64,000 nt of DNA. Source: Natronococcus sp. A-GB7 (GTDB lineage Archaea > Halobacteriota > Halobacteria > Halobacteriales > Natrialbaceae). Under the pieces are notes generated by a model. The model was not told where the DNA came from. It searched no databases and was given only the letters and a program-made list of their open reading frames with translations. Position 1 is the stretch's first letter. Each line of letters opens with the position of its first letter. The translations under genes and the position numbers were made by a program. Below, piece by piece: positions 35,731 to 44,240 of the stretch. The stretch covers positions 118,893-182,892 of the forward strand of contig NZ_JARUKV010000006.1 of NCBI RefSeq assembly GCF_029688865.1. The letters are read 5' to 3'.

Positions 35731-36960
35731 TTACTCGTCGACGCGATACCGCCGTTGAACCTCGCCGAGGTCCGGCTGGATCTCCGTCGGACTGCCGGCT
35801 GCCTCCATCGCACTCGTCGTGTCTTTCAGTCCGGAGCCAGTGACGACGGCCAGGACCGACTCGTCGCCGTCGATGATCCCCTCGGCGAGTGCGGCCCGAA
35901 TCCCGGCGATCGGCGTCGCTCCGGCGGGTTCGGCGTAGAGGCCCTCGGTGCTGCCGAGCGTTTGCGCTGCGTGCAGGATCTCCTCGTCGCTGACGACGAC
36001 CGACGTCCCCCCGCTCTCGTGGAGCGCTCTGGTCGCCTTCACCGTGTTGCGCGGCCGGCCGACGGCGATACTGTCGGCCAGCGTCTCCGCGACGTCGTCG
36101 CTCGAGTCGTGCTCGTGGAAGGCGTCGTGGATGGCGCGTGCGCCCTCGGCCTGGACGCCGAGCATCTTGGGGGTGTCGTCGACGTAGCCCAGGTCGTAGA
36201 ACTCGCGAAAGCCCTTCCAGCCGCCGGCGATCGTACAGCCGTCGCCCATCGAGAAGACGAGCCAGTCGGGGACCGCTTCTCGTGTCTGCTCGGCGAGTTC
36301 GTGGCCGACCGTGCGTTTGCCCTCGACCTGGAAGGGGTTGATCGCCGCGTTGCGGTTGTACCAGCCGTACTCCCGGGTTACGTCCATGCTGAGGTCGTAG
36401 GCCTCGTCGTAGCTCCCCTGGACGGCGAGGACGTCGGCCCCGTAGACGAGCGGCTGGGCCAGTTTTTCTTCGGGTGCATCGCCCGGTACGAAGATCCGAC
36501 AGTCGAGCCCGCCGCGGGCGGCGTAGCCGGCGAGCGACGCCGCGGCGTTGCCCGTCGACGCGCAGGTCACGATCTCTCGGCCGGCGTGGGCGGCCTTCGT
36601 AACCGAGACGCTGGTGGCCCGATCCTTCAACACGCCCGTCGGGTTGCGGCCGTCGTCTTTGACGCGCATGTCGACGCCCAGCGCCTCGCTGAGTCGCGGG
36701 GCGTCGTGGAGCGCCGTGCCCCCCTCCTGCAACGTCACCGGCTCCGCATCGTCGGCGACGGGCAGGAACGCCCGATACTTCCACTGGTTCTCGATTCGGC
36801 CGTCGAGCGGTTCGTCGAAGCGCTCGTCGATAACGTCGTAGTCGTAGGTGACCTCGAGGATCCCCTCGACGCCGGGATGGTTCGAACAGGTGTAGATGAG
36901 TTGGTCGGGCTCGTACGTCTCGCCACAGCGCGTACACTCGAGCGCTCGGACGTGTTTCAT
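35731..36960 (-). CDS. thrC: Threonine synthase
   Basis: A 409-residue PLP enzyme converting O-phosphohomoserine to threonine. A small zinc-ribbon-like N-terminus (ALECTRCGE, TCSNHPG) precedes the fold type II core. The Schiff-base lysine is Lys112 in NPTGVLKDRATS. The PLP phosphate loop is SMGDGCTIAGGW, and CASTGNAAASLAGYAARG binds substrate. The frame is open upstream, but MKHVRALECT is the family start. A decayed copy of its first ~40 codons and upstream DNA lies at 39149-39510. Confidence 0.95.
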   Translation of the reverse strand: MKHVRALECTRCGETYEPDQLIYTCSNHPGVEGILEVTYDYDVIDERFDEPLDGRIENQWKYRAFLPVADDAEPVTLQEGGTALHDAPRLSEALGVDMRVKDDGRNPTGVLKDRATSVSVTKAAHAGREIVTCASTGNAAASLAGYAARGGLDCRIFVPGDAPEEKLAQPLVYGADVLAVQGSYDEAYDLSMDVTREYGWYNRNAAINPFQVEGKRTVGHELAEQTREAVPDWLVFSMGDGCTIAGGWKGFREFYDLGYVDDTPKMLGVQAEGARAIHDAFHEHDSSDDVAETLADSIAVGRPRNTVKATRALHESGGTSVVVSDEEILHAAQTLGSTEGLYAEPAGATPIAGIRAALAEGIIDGDESVLAVVTGSGLKDTTSAMEAAGSPTEIQPDLGEVQRRYRVDE

Positions 36961-37255
36961 GGGTGGAACACGAACGGCGGGCGGGAGAAGGTTTCCCTCC
37001 TGTGGACGGTCCTGTCCCGCCGAGAAGGCGCTCGTTCCGTCCCTCGATCGGCGGCTCAGTATTCGGGTGACGCGGTCGACGGCAACGGATCGACTCGATA
37101 CGCCCCGGTCACGGCGGCCGCCGCCGAGGCAGGTGTGAGCCGCCCTCTCCCGGTGGAACCGCGGACGCCCGGCGGGGCGCTCGAGCGGACAGGCCCCGGC
37201 GGTGCACCGAAGAGACTGTTCCCCCTCGAGGATCGCCTCGAGGTTGTCGAGCAGC
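36820..37255 (+). repeat. Long repeat, copy A (thrC 5' end + spacer + LVIVD 3'-end relic)
   Basis: From inside thrC across its start (36960) and the upstream spacer, this matches copy B at 39149-39510. The spacer (37030-37200: GTTCCGTCCCTCGATCGG, GTCGACGGCAACGGATCG, GCCGCCGAGGCAGGTGTG) also matches copy C at 43990-44200. At 37220-37255 CCCCTCGAGGATCGCCTCG repeats the 3' end of the LVIVD gene at 44206 (LEAILEG). So an LVIVD gene once lay upstream of thrC here. The rest to 37521 holds no gene. Confidence 0.75.
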
Positions 37256-37521
37256 CGGCGAGAACGACTGAAACTGCGTTTCCATACCCCCGATGGCCAC
37301 CTTCGGGGCAAAAGCCCACGAGAACCGGCCAGTGGTGTCGGCGTCGCCGACGCGTCCGTGCAGGTTCGGGTCCCGTCCGATACCGATCGGCTCTTCTCTC
37401 GGTGGCGCTGCTCGAGTCGCCACTGCGGGAACGGTCGCGCTCGGTCGGCGATCAGTGGCCCGATCGGCACCGTCGATCGACGAAGCTACCCACAAGATCG
37501 GCCAGCTCCTGCCCGCTCTTA

Positions 37522-38901
37522 CTACGAGTCAGTGATATCAGACAATCTAAATAATCGGAGATCGTCACGCTCGGACACAGCTTCCTGTACTGATTGTGTT
37601 GCACCACTCCGTGTGAACAACGCGTATTCCGCGTCAACTTCGCCGGATTCCGGCGTCCAGCGAATCTCCGACGCGTGGTCTTCGAGTGAGGACAGCGCAC
37701 TGTAATCCAGTGGCGAGTTCGTGAACTTGCACTCTCCCACGACCATCGTTCCGTCCGTGGTGAACCCAACAACATCCACTTCATGTTCCTTATACCACCA
37801 GCGGCCGATATTGAGGAACAGTTTCTCTGGATACAGGCGTGGGAGGGCATCCTGGCAAAGCGTTTCGAACTCTTGACTGACGAAATCTGGGAGTTCTGGC
37901 TCGATAACCGCTTCGTAGGCGTCTTCACCTAGACGTTCGTATCGATCCTCGTTGCCGTAGACGAAACGGAACCAGAAGCGAAAGAGTGGATCCAGGAGTC
38001 GATAGCGTCCGCGGCGTGACGTCGCTTTCTCCTCGGTGATCGGAACTTCTCGTTCAATGAGCCGCAACCGTTCTAACTTCTGCGTGTACGTCGAGATCTG
38101 TTTCCCGTCGATTCCCACCGTTTGGGCAATCTCGTTCGATGTCGTCTTCCCCGCGGCTATTGCGGTGAGAATCGCGAAGTACCGATTCGGGTCCGTGAGC
38201 TCGGTCCGGAGGACGTATTCTGGTTCGTTGTGGAGATATCCTTTCTGAGAGAGCACCTCCTTCGTGAGGACTGTCCCGAAGTTTCGGTTGAGATCGATAC
38301 CGTCGAGATAGTACGGCACACCACCAAAAATCCCCCACGCGAAAACCCGCTCTTCGGGGGAGTACTCGTCCGGGAGGAACTCTTGTGCAGCGGCAACGTC
38401 GAGTGGTCGGACATCAAGTTTCTCGGTGAAGCGCCCGTACAGGGGGCTGTTCCCGAGAAGCGTCGCTTCTTCCATCATGCTGATCGATGACCCAACCAGA
38501 ACGAGTGTTCCCGACGTGTTCCGGAATCGCTGGTCCCACAGTCGCTGAATGGCCGAGGGAAGACTCTCCTCGGCGTCAATCAGGTACGGAAATTCGTCGA
38601 GGACGACGATCCCGTCTTGGTCACCGAGATACCCCAAGAGGGCTTCCCAGTTCTGCTTGATATCCGTAATTCCTGGAAACGTGTCGGCAGCGACGTCGAC
38701 GAACTCGTCGAGTTGTATCTGTGACGTGGTTTCCGTAGCCTGGTAGACAACGGCGTCATCGCACTCGGCAAGCGAGTGCTGGACGAGTTGTGTTTTCCCA
38801 AGGCGCCGCCGGCCGAAGATGACGACCATCTCAGCGTCGTCGGAGTCGTAGCACCTGCGGAGCCGTGAGAGCTCATCTTCCCGGTTGACGAAGCGCTCCA
38901 T
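37522..38901 (-). CDS. Archaeal ATPase with DUF234 C-terminus (STAND-like AAA)
   Basis: A 459-residue archaeal-type ATPase. The start NREDELSRLRRCYDSDDAEM leads into Walker A GRRRLGKTQLV (residues 30-40) and Walker B IVVLDEFPYL (98-107). A winged helix (TSNEIAQTVGIDGKQISTYT, then QKLERLRLIERE) follows. The C-terminal DUF234 region contains HEVDVVGFTTDGTMVVGECK, a PD-(D/E)xK nuclease-like pattern. These proteins are widespread in archaea and often mobile; a defence or toxin role has been suggested but is unproven. It lies alone between direct repeats A and B, which carry thrC sequence, pointing to insertion. Confidence 0.92.
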   Translation of the reverse strand: MERFVNREDELSRLRRCYDSDDAEMVVIFGRRRLGKTQLVQHSLAECDDAVVYQATETTSQIQLDEFVDVAADTFPGITDIKQNWEALLGYLGDQDGIVVLDEFPYLIDAEESLPSAIQRLWDQRFRNTSGTLVLVGSSISMMEEATLLGNSPLYGRFTEKLDVRPLDVAAAQEFLPDEYSPEERVFAWGIFGGVPYYLDGIDLNRNFGTVLTKEVLSQKGYLHNEPEYVLRTELTDPNRYFAILTAIAAGKTTSNEIAQTVGIDGKQISTYTQKLERLRLIEREVPITEEKATSRRGRYRLLDPLFRFWFRFVYGNEDRYERLGEDAYEAVIEPELPDFVSQEFETLCQDALPRLYPEKLFLNIGRWWYKEHEVDVVGFTTDGTMVVGECKFTNSPLDYSALSSLEDHASEIRWTPESGEVDAEYALFTRSGATQSVQEAVSERDDLRLFRLSDITDS

Positions 38902-39148
38902 GTCTACCGGTTATCACACCAGAGGATAATACTTCCGAGTAGCCTATTTCAAAATAGGCTATTCTGAAATTGGTTAGCCACTCAGCAGTGCTGCTCTTCC
39001 TCAGACTCGTTCGACTCGAGGGAATCGGAGCTCCGCGACCGGAACAGCGATCTGGCCGCGGTCGGAACCGCCCAGCCCACCAGGCGAGGGGTCCATCTCG
39101 TCGGCACGGTCGTCGGACTTCCCCTCGTCTGCGTCGGCAATCGACCGC

Positions 39149-39510
39149 TCGTCGATGCCGTCGTAGTCGTGCGTGACCTCGAGAATCCCCTCGACGCCGG
39201 GACGACGTGTAGCGGAGTTGGTCGGGCTCGTCCGTCTCGCCACGGAGCGTCCACTCGAGCGCTCGGACGTGTTTCATGGGTGGAACACGAACGATGGGCG
39301 GGAGACGGTTTCCCTCCCGTGAGCGGTCCTGTCCCGCCGAGAAGGCGCCCGTTCCGTCCCTCGGTGTGTCAGTATGCAAGTGACGCGGTCGACGGCGACG
39401 GATCGACTCGAGACGCCCCGGTCACGGCGGCCGCCGACGAGGCAGATGTTGCATGTCTCTCGGTGGAACCGCGGCCACGACGCTCGGCGGGCAAGGCCCT
39501 GTCGGGCACA
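39149..39510 (-). pseudogene. Repeat copy B: decayed 5' end of thrC plus its upstream spacer
   Basis: On the minus strand RVPPMKHVRALEW continues LRGETDEPDQLRYTSS and decays, copying the thrC start (VPPMKHVRALECTRCGETYE). The coding match ends near 39149. Beyond the ATG (39276) the non-coding match to copy A continues to about 39510, just before the gene at 39543. Sequence from 38902 to 39148 shows no gene. With copy A it forms direct repeats of about 350 bases around the ATPase gene. Confidence 0.75.
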
Positions 39511-39542
39511 GAGCTATCAGACTCGAGGGGCAACCTTCCGGT

Positions 39543-40142
39543 ATGGCAGACGATAAACGCGGTCGAAACAAGCAAGCACGCAACGCCGAGAGACGCCAGC
39601 GAGAGCGCGAGGTCGCGGCGGAACTGGAGCGCGGGGACGAGGCGGAGCCACCGGTGGACGCGGGGGAGCTCGCCGATTTCGAGGCGGAGCTCGAAGCGGT
39701 GACGTTCCCGGCGACGGGGACCGAGGTCGTCGCGGCGGTCGGCGACCGCGAGATCGAATCGGTCGACGGGAGCTACCGTCTCGAGGAGCTGGTCCCGGAG
39801 ACGGACGAGGAGACGTTCGACGCTCCAGCCGCCGTCCTGGTGCAGGTACAGCGACCGACGGTTGCCGGGGCCATGAAACAGGTCCTCGAGGCCAGCACGA
39901 CGCTTCGGAATCCGGCGTTCAGTCCGGCACAGCGCAAGGCGTACGAGAAGACCTTCCGGGCGCTCGCAGCGGTCGACGCCGTCGACGACGACGAAGGGAT
40001 CCAGGCCATCAGCGACTGGATCGTCGAGCGAATCCACGACAAAGAAGCGCTCCCGTCGTCTCGGGCGGTACGCCGAGAAGCGGCGAAGTTCTGCCGGGCG
40101 AACGGCTACGAGGTCCGAAACGACGAGTGGCTCGGGATCTAG
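39543..40142 (+). CDS. Conserved haloarchaeal protein (DUF5789-like)
   Basis: A 199-residue cytoplasmic protein starting MADDKRGRNKQARNAERRQR with a basic helical head. Its conserved middle is FPATGTEVVAAVGDREIESV, DGSYRLEELVP and VLVQVQRPTVAGAMKQVLEA. It ends RAVRREAAKFCRANGYEVRN. This matches a haloarchaeal protein family that I place with DUF5789, function unknown. The basic head and the RRE/KFCR segment would suit nucleic-acid binding, which is a guess. The start was moved 30 codons down from the open frame because the extension belongs to repeat B. Confidence 0.78.
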   Translation: MADDKRGRNKQARNAERRQREREVAAELERGDEAEPPVDAGELADFEAELEAVTFPATGTEVVAAVGDREIESVDGSYRLEELVPETDEETFDAPAAVLVQVQRPTVAGAMKQVLEASTTLRNPAFSPAQRKAYEKTFRALAAVDAVDDDEGIQAISDWIVERIHDKEALPSSRAVRREAAKFCRANGYEVRNDEWLGI

Positions 40143-40648
40143 ACGGGCGGTCGGTGAACTGATACGCGCCCACTAGCCGAAACCGGGATTTTTCTCGCGG
40201 GAAGCGGCTCGTTCGGTGGTGGAACCGCGACGGGAGTTATCGTGTTCCTCGAGCGGGACGACGAGGCGTCCGACTACGGGTGGGGTGAGGACACGTCCGG
40301 GAACCGCGAGGAGTGATTCCAGTCACTGCAGCCTGCTTGGACCTCCGAGCGACAGCGTTGTCGAGACGCAATCGCCTCCGCTCCTCGATTGCGGTGGACC
40401 GTGTGCCGTCTGTTCGGCAGACTACTGAACTCCGACACCTAGTGTTCAGCAACTCTCCAGTGCTTCGCATCCGCGGTCGGTCACCCCCGTACTCGGCGGT
40501 GCACGTCAGCGATCGACCGTCGGGACGCCCTCCGGCTCCAGGTATTTCAGCGGGAGTCTCCTGGAGTCAGCCTCTTTACCCCTCCACTGGGTGTCTGGTT
40601 CGTCCGGTCGTGAAACCGACGGAGGGTAGTTGAACGCGCTCCGTCGGC
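40143..40648. other. Intergenic region, no intact gene
   Basis: A short frame ending DYGWGEDTSGNREE and stop (to about 40316) looks like the tail of a lost protein, but nothing supports it upstream. An imperfect inverted repeat CTGAAC...GTTCAG lies at about 40425-40450. Otherwise no feature is seen. Confidence 0.4.
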
Positions 40649-41776
40649 TTACTCCGGTTCGGGGCGGTACCCTTCGTCCCACGGCCACCACCACGCGTCA
40701 CCTCGATCCGGGATCTCCTCGACGCGGTCGGGATCGAGATCGTCGAGCGAGCCGTCAGCAGTTCCTTCGAGCAGGGCCGCGTTTTCCTCGCGCATGATGC
40801 GGACCATCTGGCCCTCCATCCGATTCCCTCGGTCGTCGATCTGGCCGGTCATCTCGTTGAGGATACTCCCGTAGCCGTACGCGCCGTGGGCGTTCCGTGC
40901 GATGTTGAGCGTGGTCCCACCGGGATAGACGGTTACCGCCGCGTTGGCGAAGCCGTCGGCCCGGTCGTACATCGCGACGTTCATCCGTCGGGAAAGCTCG
41001 TGTCCCTCCGGGTTTCTGTCGACCGCCCCCTCGTTGATGAACCAGTAGTTCGACGAGTGGTGCATGTCGCCCGGGTTGTAGTCGCCGCCGTGATACATGA
41101 ACGACTGCGTGTGGAGGTCGGCGACCCACTCCGGCTCGAGGGGGACGACGTAATCGAGCATCGCCTGCGTCTCCGGCGACGGGTTTTCGTCCGGAATGCC
41201 GACATCCGGATCGAACTCGTCTTCATCGGCGTCGGCGAGAAACTCCTCGTCGAGATTGAAGTAGTGCTGTCGGTTCGGGTCGGCCGGTCCGGACTGTTCT
41301 CCGAAGTACGGGTCTTCCCAGGTGTAGTCGTCGGGACGAGCGTTGCGTCGCTGGTTGCGCATCGCGCCGTCCGGATTGTGCATCGGGAGGACGTGGACCG
41401 TCAGGTTCTCACGGACGGTACGCGCGAGGGGCGTGTTCGTCGTCGCGATCTCACGGAGGTCCTCGAGAATCGCGTTGGTCCCGGTCGGCTCGTCACCGTG
41501 CTGTTCGGTCGTAAAGAACACGTCGGTGTCGCCGCTCCCGACGCGGGCGACGGTCAGCTCGCGTCCCTCGAGGCTGTCACCGATGTCCTCGAGCTCGAAC
41601 GCCCCTCTCGCCCGCCGCTGGAGGGAATCGAGTTCGTCCTGAACGTCTTGATGGGTGTAGAATCGTTTCGTCTCCTCGCGTGGCAACGGGTCGGACGCGC
41701 TGACGACGTTCGTCGCGAACGCACCGGTTCCGACGATCCCGCCCAGCATCTTGAGTGTATTTCGTCGTGTTCTCAT
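40649..41776 (-). CDS. Exported M14-family zinc carboxypeptidase
   Basis: A 375-residue secreted carboxypeptidase-like enzyme. The signal MRTRRNTLKMLGGIVGTGAF is Tat-like. Zinc ligands are His93 and Glu96 (EQHGDEPTG) and His222 (VADLHTQSF). PMHNPDGAMRNQRRNARPDD carries the substrate-binding Asn/Arg residues. The region after 290 is rich in Asn, Arg and Met, as in M14 proteins that act on cell-surface peptides. It would trim extracellular peptides in the high-salt medium. The neighbour on the same strand upstream is a subtilase, so this is an exoprotease region. Confidence 0.92.
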   Translation of the reverse strand: MRTRRNTLKMLGGIVGTGAFATNVVSASDPLPREETKRFYTHQDVQDELDSLQRRARGAFELEDIGDSLEGRELTVARVGSGDTDVFFTTEQHGDEPTGTNAILEDLREIATTNTPLARTVRENLTVHVLPMHNPDGAMRNQRRNARPDDYTWEDPYFGEQSGPADPNRQHYFNLDEEFLADADEDEFDPDVGIPDENPSPETQAMLDYVVPLEPEWVADLHTQSFMYHGGDYNPGDMHHSSNYWFINEGAVDRNPEGHELSRRMNVAMYDRADGFANAAVTVYPGGTTLNIARNAHGAYGYGSILNEMTGQIDDRGNRMEGQMVRIMREENAALLEGTADGSLDDLDPDRVEEIPDRGDAWWWPWDEGYRPEPE

Positions 41777-42168
41777 GGTTCACACCTTCCGAAGATGTGG
41801 TAGGTTGTATTATAACGCATCTTATGAAGTTAATTGATAGCTGCAGCATCTAAAAATCCATAGGTAGTTATCTACACTAATTTTTGCAGAACGGTCATGC
41901 ATCGATCCGGTGAACCGTGCCGTCAGTCCGACTCTCTGCCCTTCTCTACACTGACGTAATCGGTGTGGAACTCGTTGGTTCTGTACTTTCTCGCCGGCGC
42001 TGTAGGCCGATTCACTGGCCCATCGGCAAGGGTCGCACGCGATCACAGCGACTCACCGAACCGGTCTCGATCGTCCGTGTTCTTCGAAAGTCAGAGCGGA
42101 CCACCCACCTTCGAGTCGTTCGGTTCGAAATAACCAGCAGGATCGATTCGAGCCCGGTTCCGTCCGTC
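41777..42168. other. Intergenic region between exoprotease genes
   Basis: The part next to the carboxypeptidase start is AT-rich (TATTATAACGCATC, TTAATTGATAGC, AATTTTTGC; 41810-41890) and holds its promoter. The remaining ~270 bases show no gene. Confidence 0.45.
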
Positions 42169-43446
42169 TCAGAACCGTTCGACCGTGTTCAGCGCGTTGA
42201 CCCGGCCCGCGCCGAGTTGGGCGTCGCCGCGGTTTTCCGCGACCTCCGCCCCCTGTCGGATCGCCTGGAGCACCTGCTGTGGGTTCGCGTCAGGGTCGAG
42301 TTCGCGGACGAGCGCGGCGAGGCCGGTGACCTGTGGCGCCGCCATCGATGTCCCAGCCAGCCACGTGTACCCGTCAGGGTACGTCGAGAACACGAGGTTG
42401 AGCGGGTACGGCCACTCGACGTCTGCGTCGGGATCGAGGGTTTTCTCCTCGGTTTCGTAGCCGCCGCCGGGCGCGCCGACGTCGACGTCGTTTCGGCCCC
42501 AGTTCGAGTAAAACGTGAGTTCGTCGTTCGGGCCGGTCGCGCTGACGCCGATCACCCCCGAGAGGCCGTTCCAGAGCCGGAGCCAGCCGCCCTGCAGGTC
42601 GGTCTCGTCGTTGCCGGCCGACCCGACGTACAGCGTCCCCTCGCGTCGCCCGGCGTTTGCGACCGGTTCGAACATCCGTCGGTACATCCCGACGTTCTCG
42701 TCGAGGTCGGCGAACTCCTGTGGGGCCATCATGAAGCCGAGGCTGATGTTGGCGGCGTCCGCGCCGACGTCGGCGGCGTGCTCCATCCCGACCATGATGT
42801 CGCCGAACGTGCCGGTGCCGTAGCCCAGCACGTCCACGGAGACGAGCGTCGCGTCGGGGGCCGTTCCCGTCATGTGGGCGTCGCCCGTCGCCGCGACCGT
42901 TCCGGCGACGTGCGTGCCGTGCCCGTTCGGGTCGCCCTGGTGGTCGACGATCTCGCCGTCGACGACGGCGGCGCTGGCGTCGGTGTCCAGGTTCGGGAGA
43001 TCGGGGTGGGCCTCGTCGACACCGGTATCGATGATCGCAGCCGTCGTGCCATCTCCTGTAGCGTGTTCCTGGGCCTCACGTACGTCCTGTCGCTGCTTGT
43101 CCCAGAGGAGCTCGTCGTAGACGCTATCGGGGTCGTCCGGAATCGCGTCGTGGTCGTCCTCGAGCACCGGGCCGAGCTCGAGCGCAAGGTCCCGCAGGGT
43201 AGCCGTGACGCCGGTGACGTCCTCGAGCGTCTCGGCCGCATCGTCCGGGCCGGTAACCAGCAACACGTCACCACCGGCGAGTTCGTTCAGCACGTCGAAC
43301 CCGGCGGACTCCACGTCGGCTCCGTTCCCGTTCGTCCGTGCGATGTACCGTGCCCGACCGTCGTCCGCAGATGCCACTCCGGCGACCGCGAGCGTCGCGC
43401 TTGCTGCTCCGATTCCCCTGATCACGGACCGTCTGTCGAGTTTCAT
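42169..43446 (-). CDS. Exported subtilisin-like serine protease (S8 family, halolysin-like)
   Basis: A 425-residue S8 protease. Tat signal MKLDRRSVIRGIGAASATLA, an inhibitor-type prodomain (about residues 32-90, LLVTGPDDAAETLEDVTGVT), then the catalytic triad: Asp140 (AIIDTGVDEAHPDL), His176 (NGHGTHVAGTVA) and Ser367 (AGTSMAAPQVTGL). The oxyanion Asn279 (GSAGNDE) is present. The enzyme should be active outside the cell and folded before export, as known for halolysins. There is no C-terminal extension of the halolysin type. Confidence 0.95.
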   Translation of the reverse strand: MKLDRRSVIRGIGAASATLAVAGVASADDGRARYIARTNGNGADVESAGFDVLNELAGGDVLLVTGPDDAAETLEDVTGVTATLRDLALELGPVLEDDHDAIPDDPDSVYDELLWDKQRQDVREAQEHATGDGTTAAIIDTGVDEAHPDLPNLDTDASAAVVDGEIVDHQGDPNGHGTHVAGTVAATGDAHMTGTAPDATLVSVDVLGYGTGTFGDIMVGMEHAADVGADAANISLGFMMAPQEFADLDENVGMYRRMFEPVANAGRREGTLYVGSAGNDETDLQGGWLRLWNGLSGVIGVSATGPNDELTFYSNWGRNDVDVGAPGGGYETEEKTLDPDADVEWPYPLNLVFSTYPDGYTWLAGTSMAAPQVTGLAALVRELDPDANPQQVLQAIRQGAEVAENRGDAQLGAGRVNALNTVERF

Positions 43447-43692
43447 GCTGCGATCGAATTCCCAACAGACTAGTTATTATTCGTTCCTGTGAACTTCATT
43501 AATCGAAATAATGGGAACAATTAGGTTCGGTCGTGAGAAGCGAGGCCGAGGAACTCCTCCAATCAGTTGCGACTCGAGCCGGAGCAGTCAGCGAGGCGTT
43601 CCATCGGCCGTCGACGGCTCGAAGGGCACTTCGTCGCCAGCGAGTCGATCGCGAGCGAACTGATTCCGGGGTCGCCAGCGAGGTCGACGGCG

Positions 43693-43980
43693 TCAGGACC
43701 GACGCACGAGCGGTTCGTACCACTCGCGGTTGGTTTGGTACCAGTCGATGAACTCACGGACGCCCTCGCGGATATCCCGCGTGGGCTCGTCGCCCAGCAG
43801 CTCGTTGGCTTTCGAGATGTCGGCGTGGGTGTGTTCGGCGTCGGCCTTTCGAGGGTTGGTGTACTCGAGCTCGAGTTCGGACGCGAGTTCGTCGCGGATC
43901 ACTTCGGCAAGCGTCTCGATATCGATGCTGTCGGTGCTGCCGACGTTCCGATCGGACAGTCCAAGCTCAATTTCTCCTCC
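43693..43980 (-). pseudogene. C-terminal relic of an NAD-dependent sugar epimerase, relic 1
   Basis: About 95 codons remain: RNVGSTDSIDIETLAEVIRD, LEYTNPRKADAEHTHADISK, ANELLGDEPTRDIREGVREF and IDWYQTNREWYEPLVRRS, then stop. This is the C-terminal end of an extended short-chain epimerase of UDP-glucose 4-epimerase type. The Rossmann loop and YxxxK core are gone; repeat C begins at the break. A shorter related piece lies at 46811. Confidence 0.8.
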
Positions 43981-43989
43981 GCTGGGAAC

Positions 43990-44240
43990 TCACCTGTTCC
44001 GTCCCTCAATCGGTATCTCAGTATACTGATCACGTGAAGAGGTCGACGGCAACACGGATTGAACCGGTCGCACTCCGGTCACCACGGCTGCCGACGAGGC
44101 AGGTGTCGAATCCGAGCCGACCCCCACCGGTCGAACCGCGGCTACGACGCCCGGTAGGGCGCTCCAGCGAGCAGGCCAGTCCACCGGTGTTGCACTGGAG
44201 CGACCTTACCCCTCGAGGATCGCCTCGAGGTCGTAGTAGT
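43990..44240 (+). repeat. Long repeat, copy C (spacer + LVIVD 3' end)
   Basis: GTTCCGTCCCTCAATCGG, GTCGACGGCAACACGGATTG, GCCGACGAGGCAGGTGT and CGAACCGCGGCTACGACGCC follow in the order of copies A and B. The similarity then runs into the last codons of the LVIVD gene. It is more divergent from A and B than they are from each other. Confidence 0.68.

Noticed and set aside
34879..37554. An 891-codon plus-strand frame crossing aglF and thrC
   Set aside because: It spans two well-supported minus-strand genes and the repeat spacer; length is a product of high GC with few stop codons.
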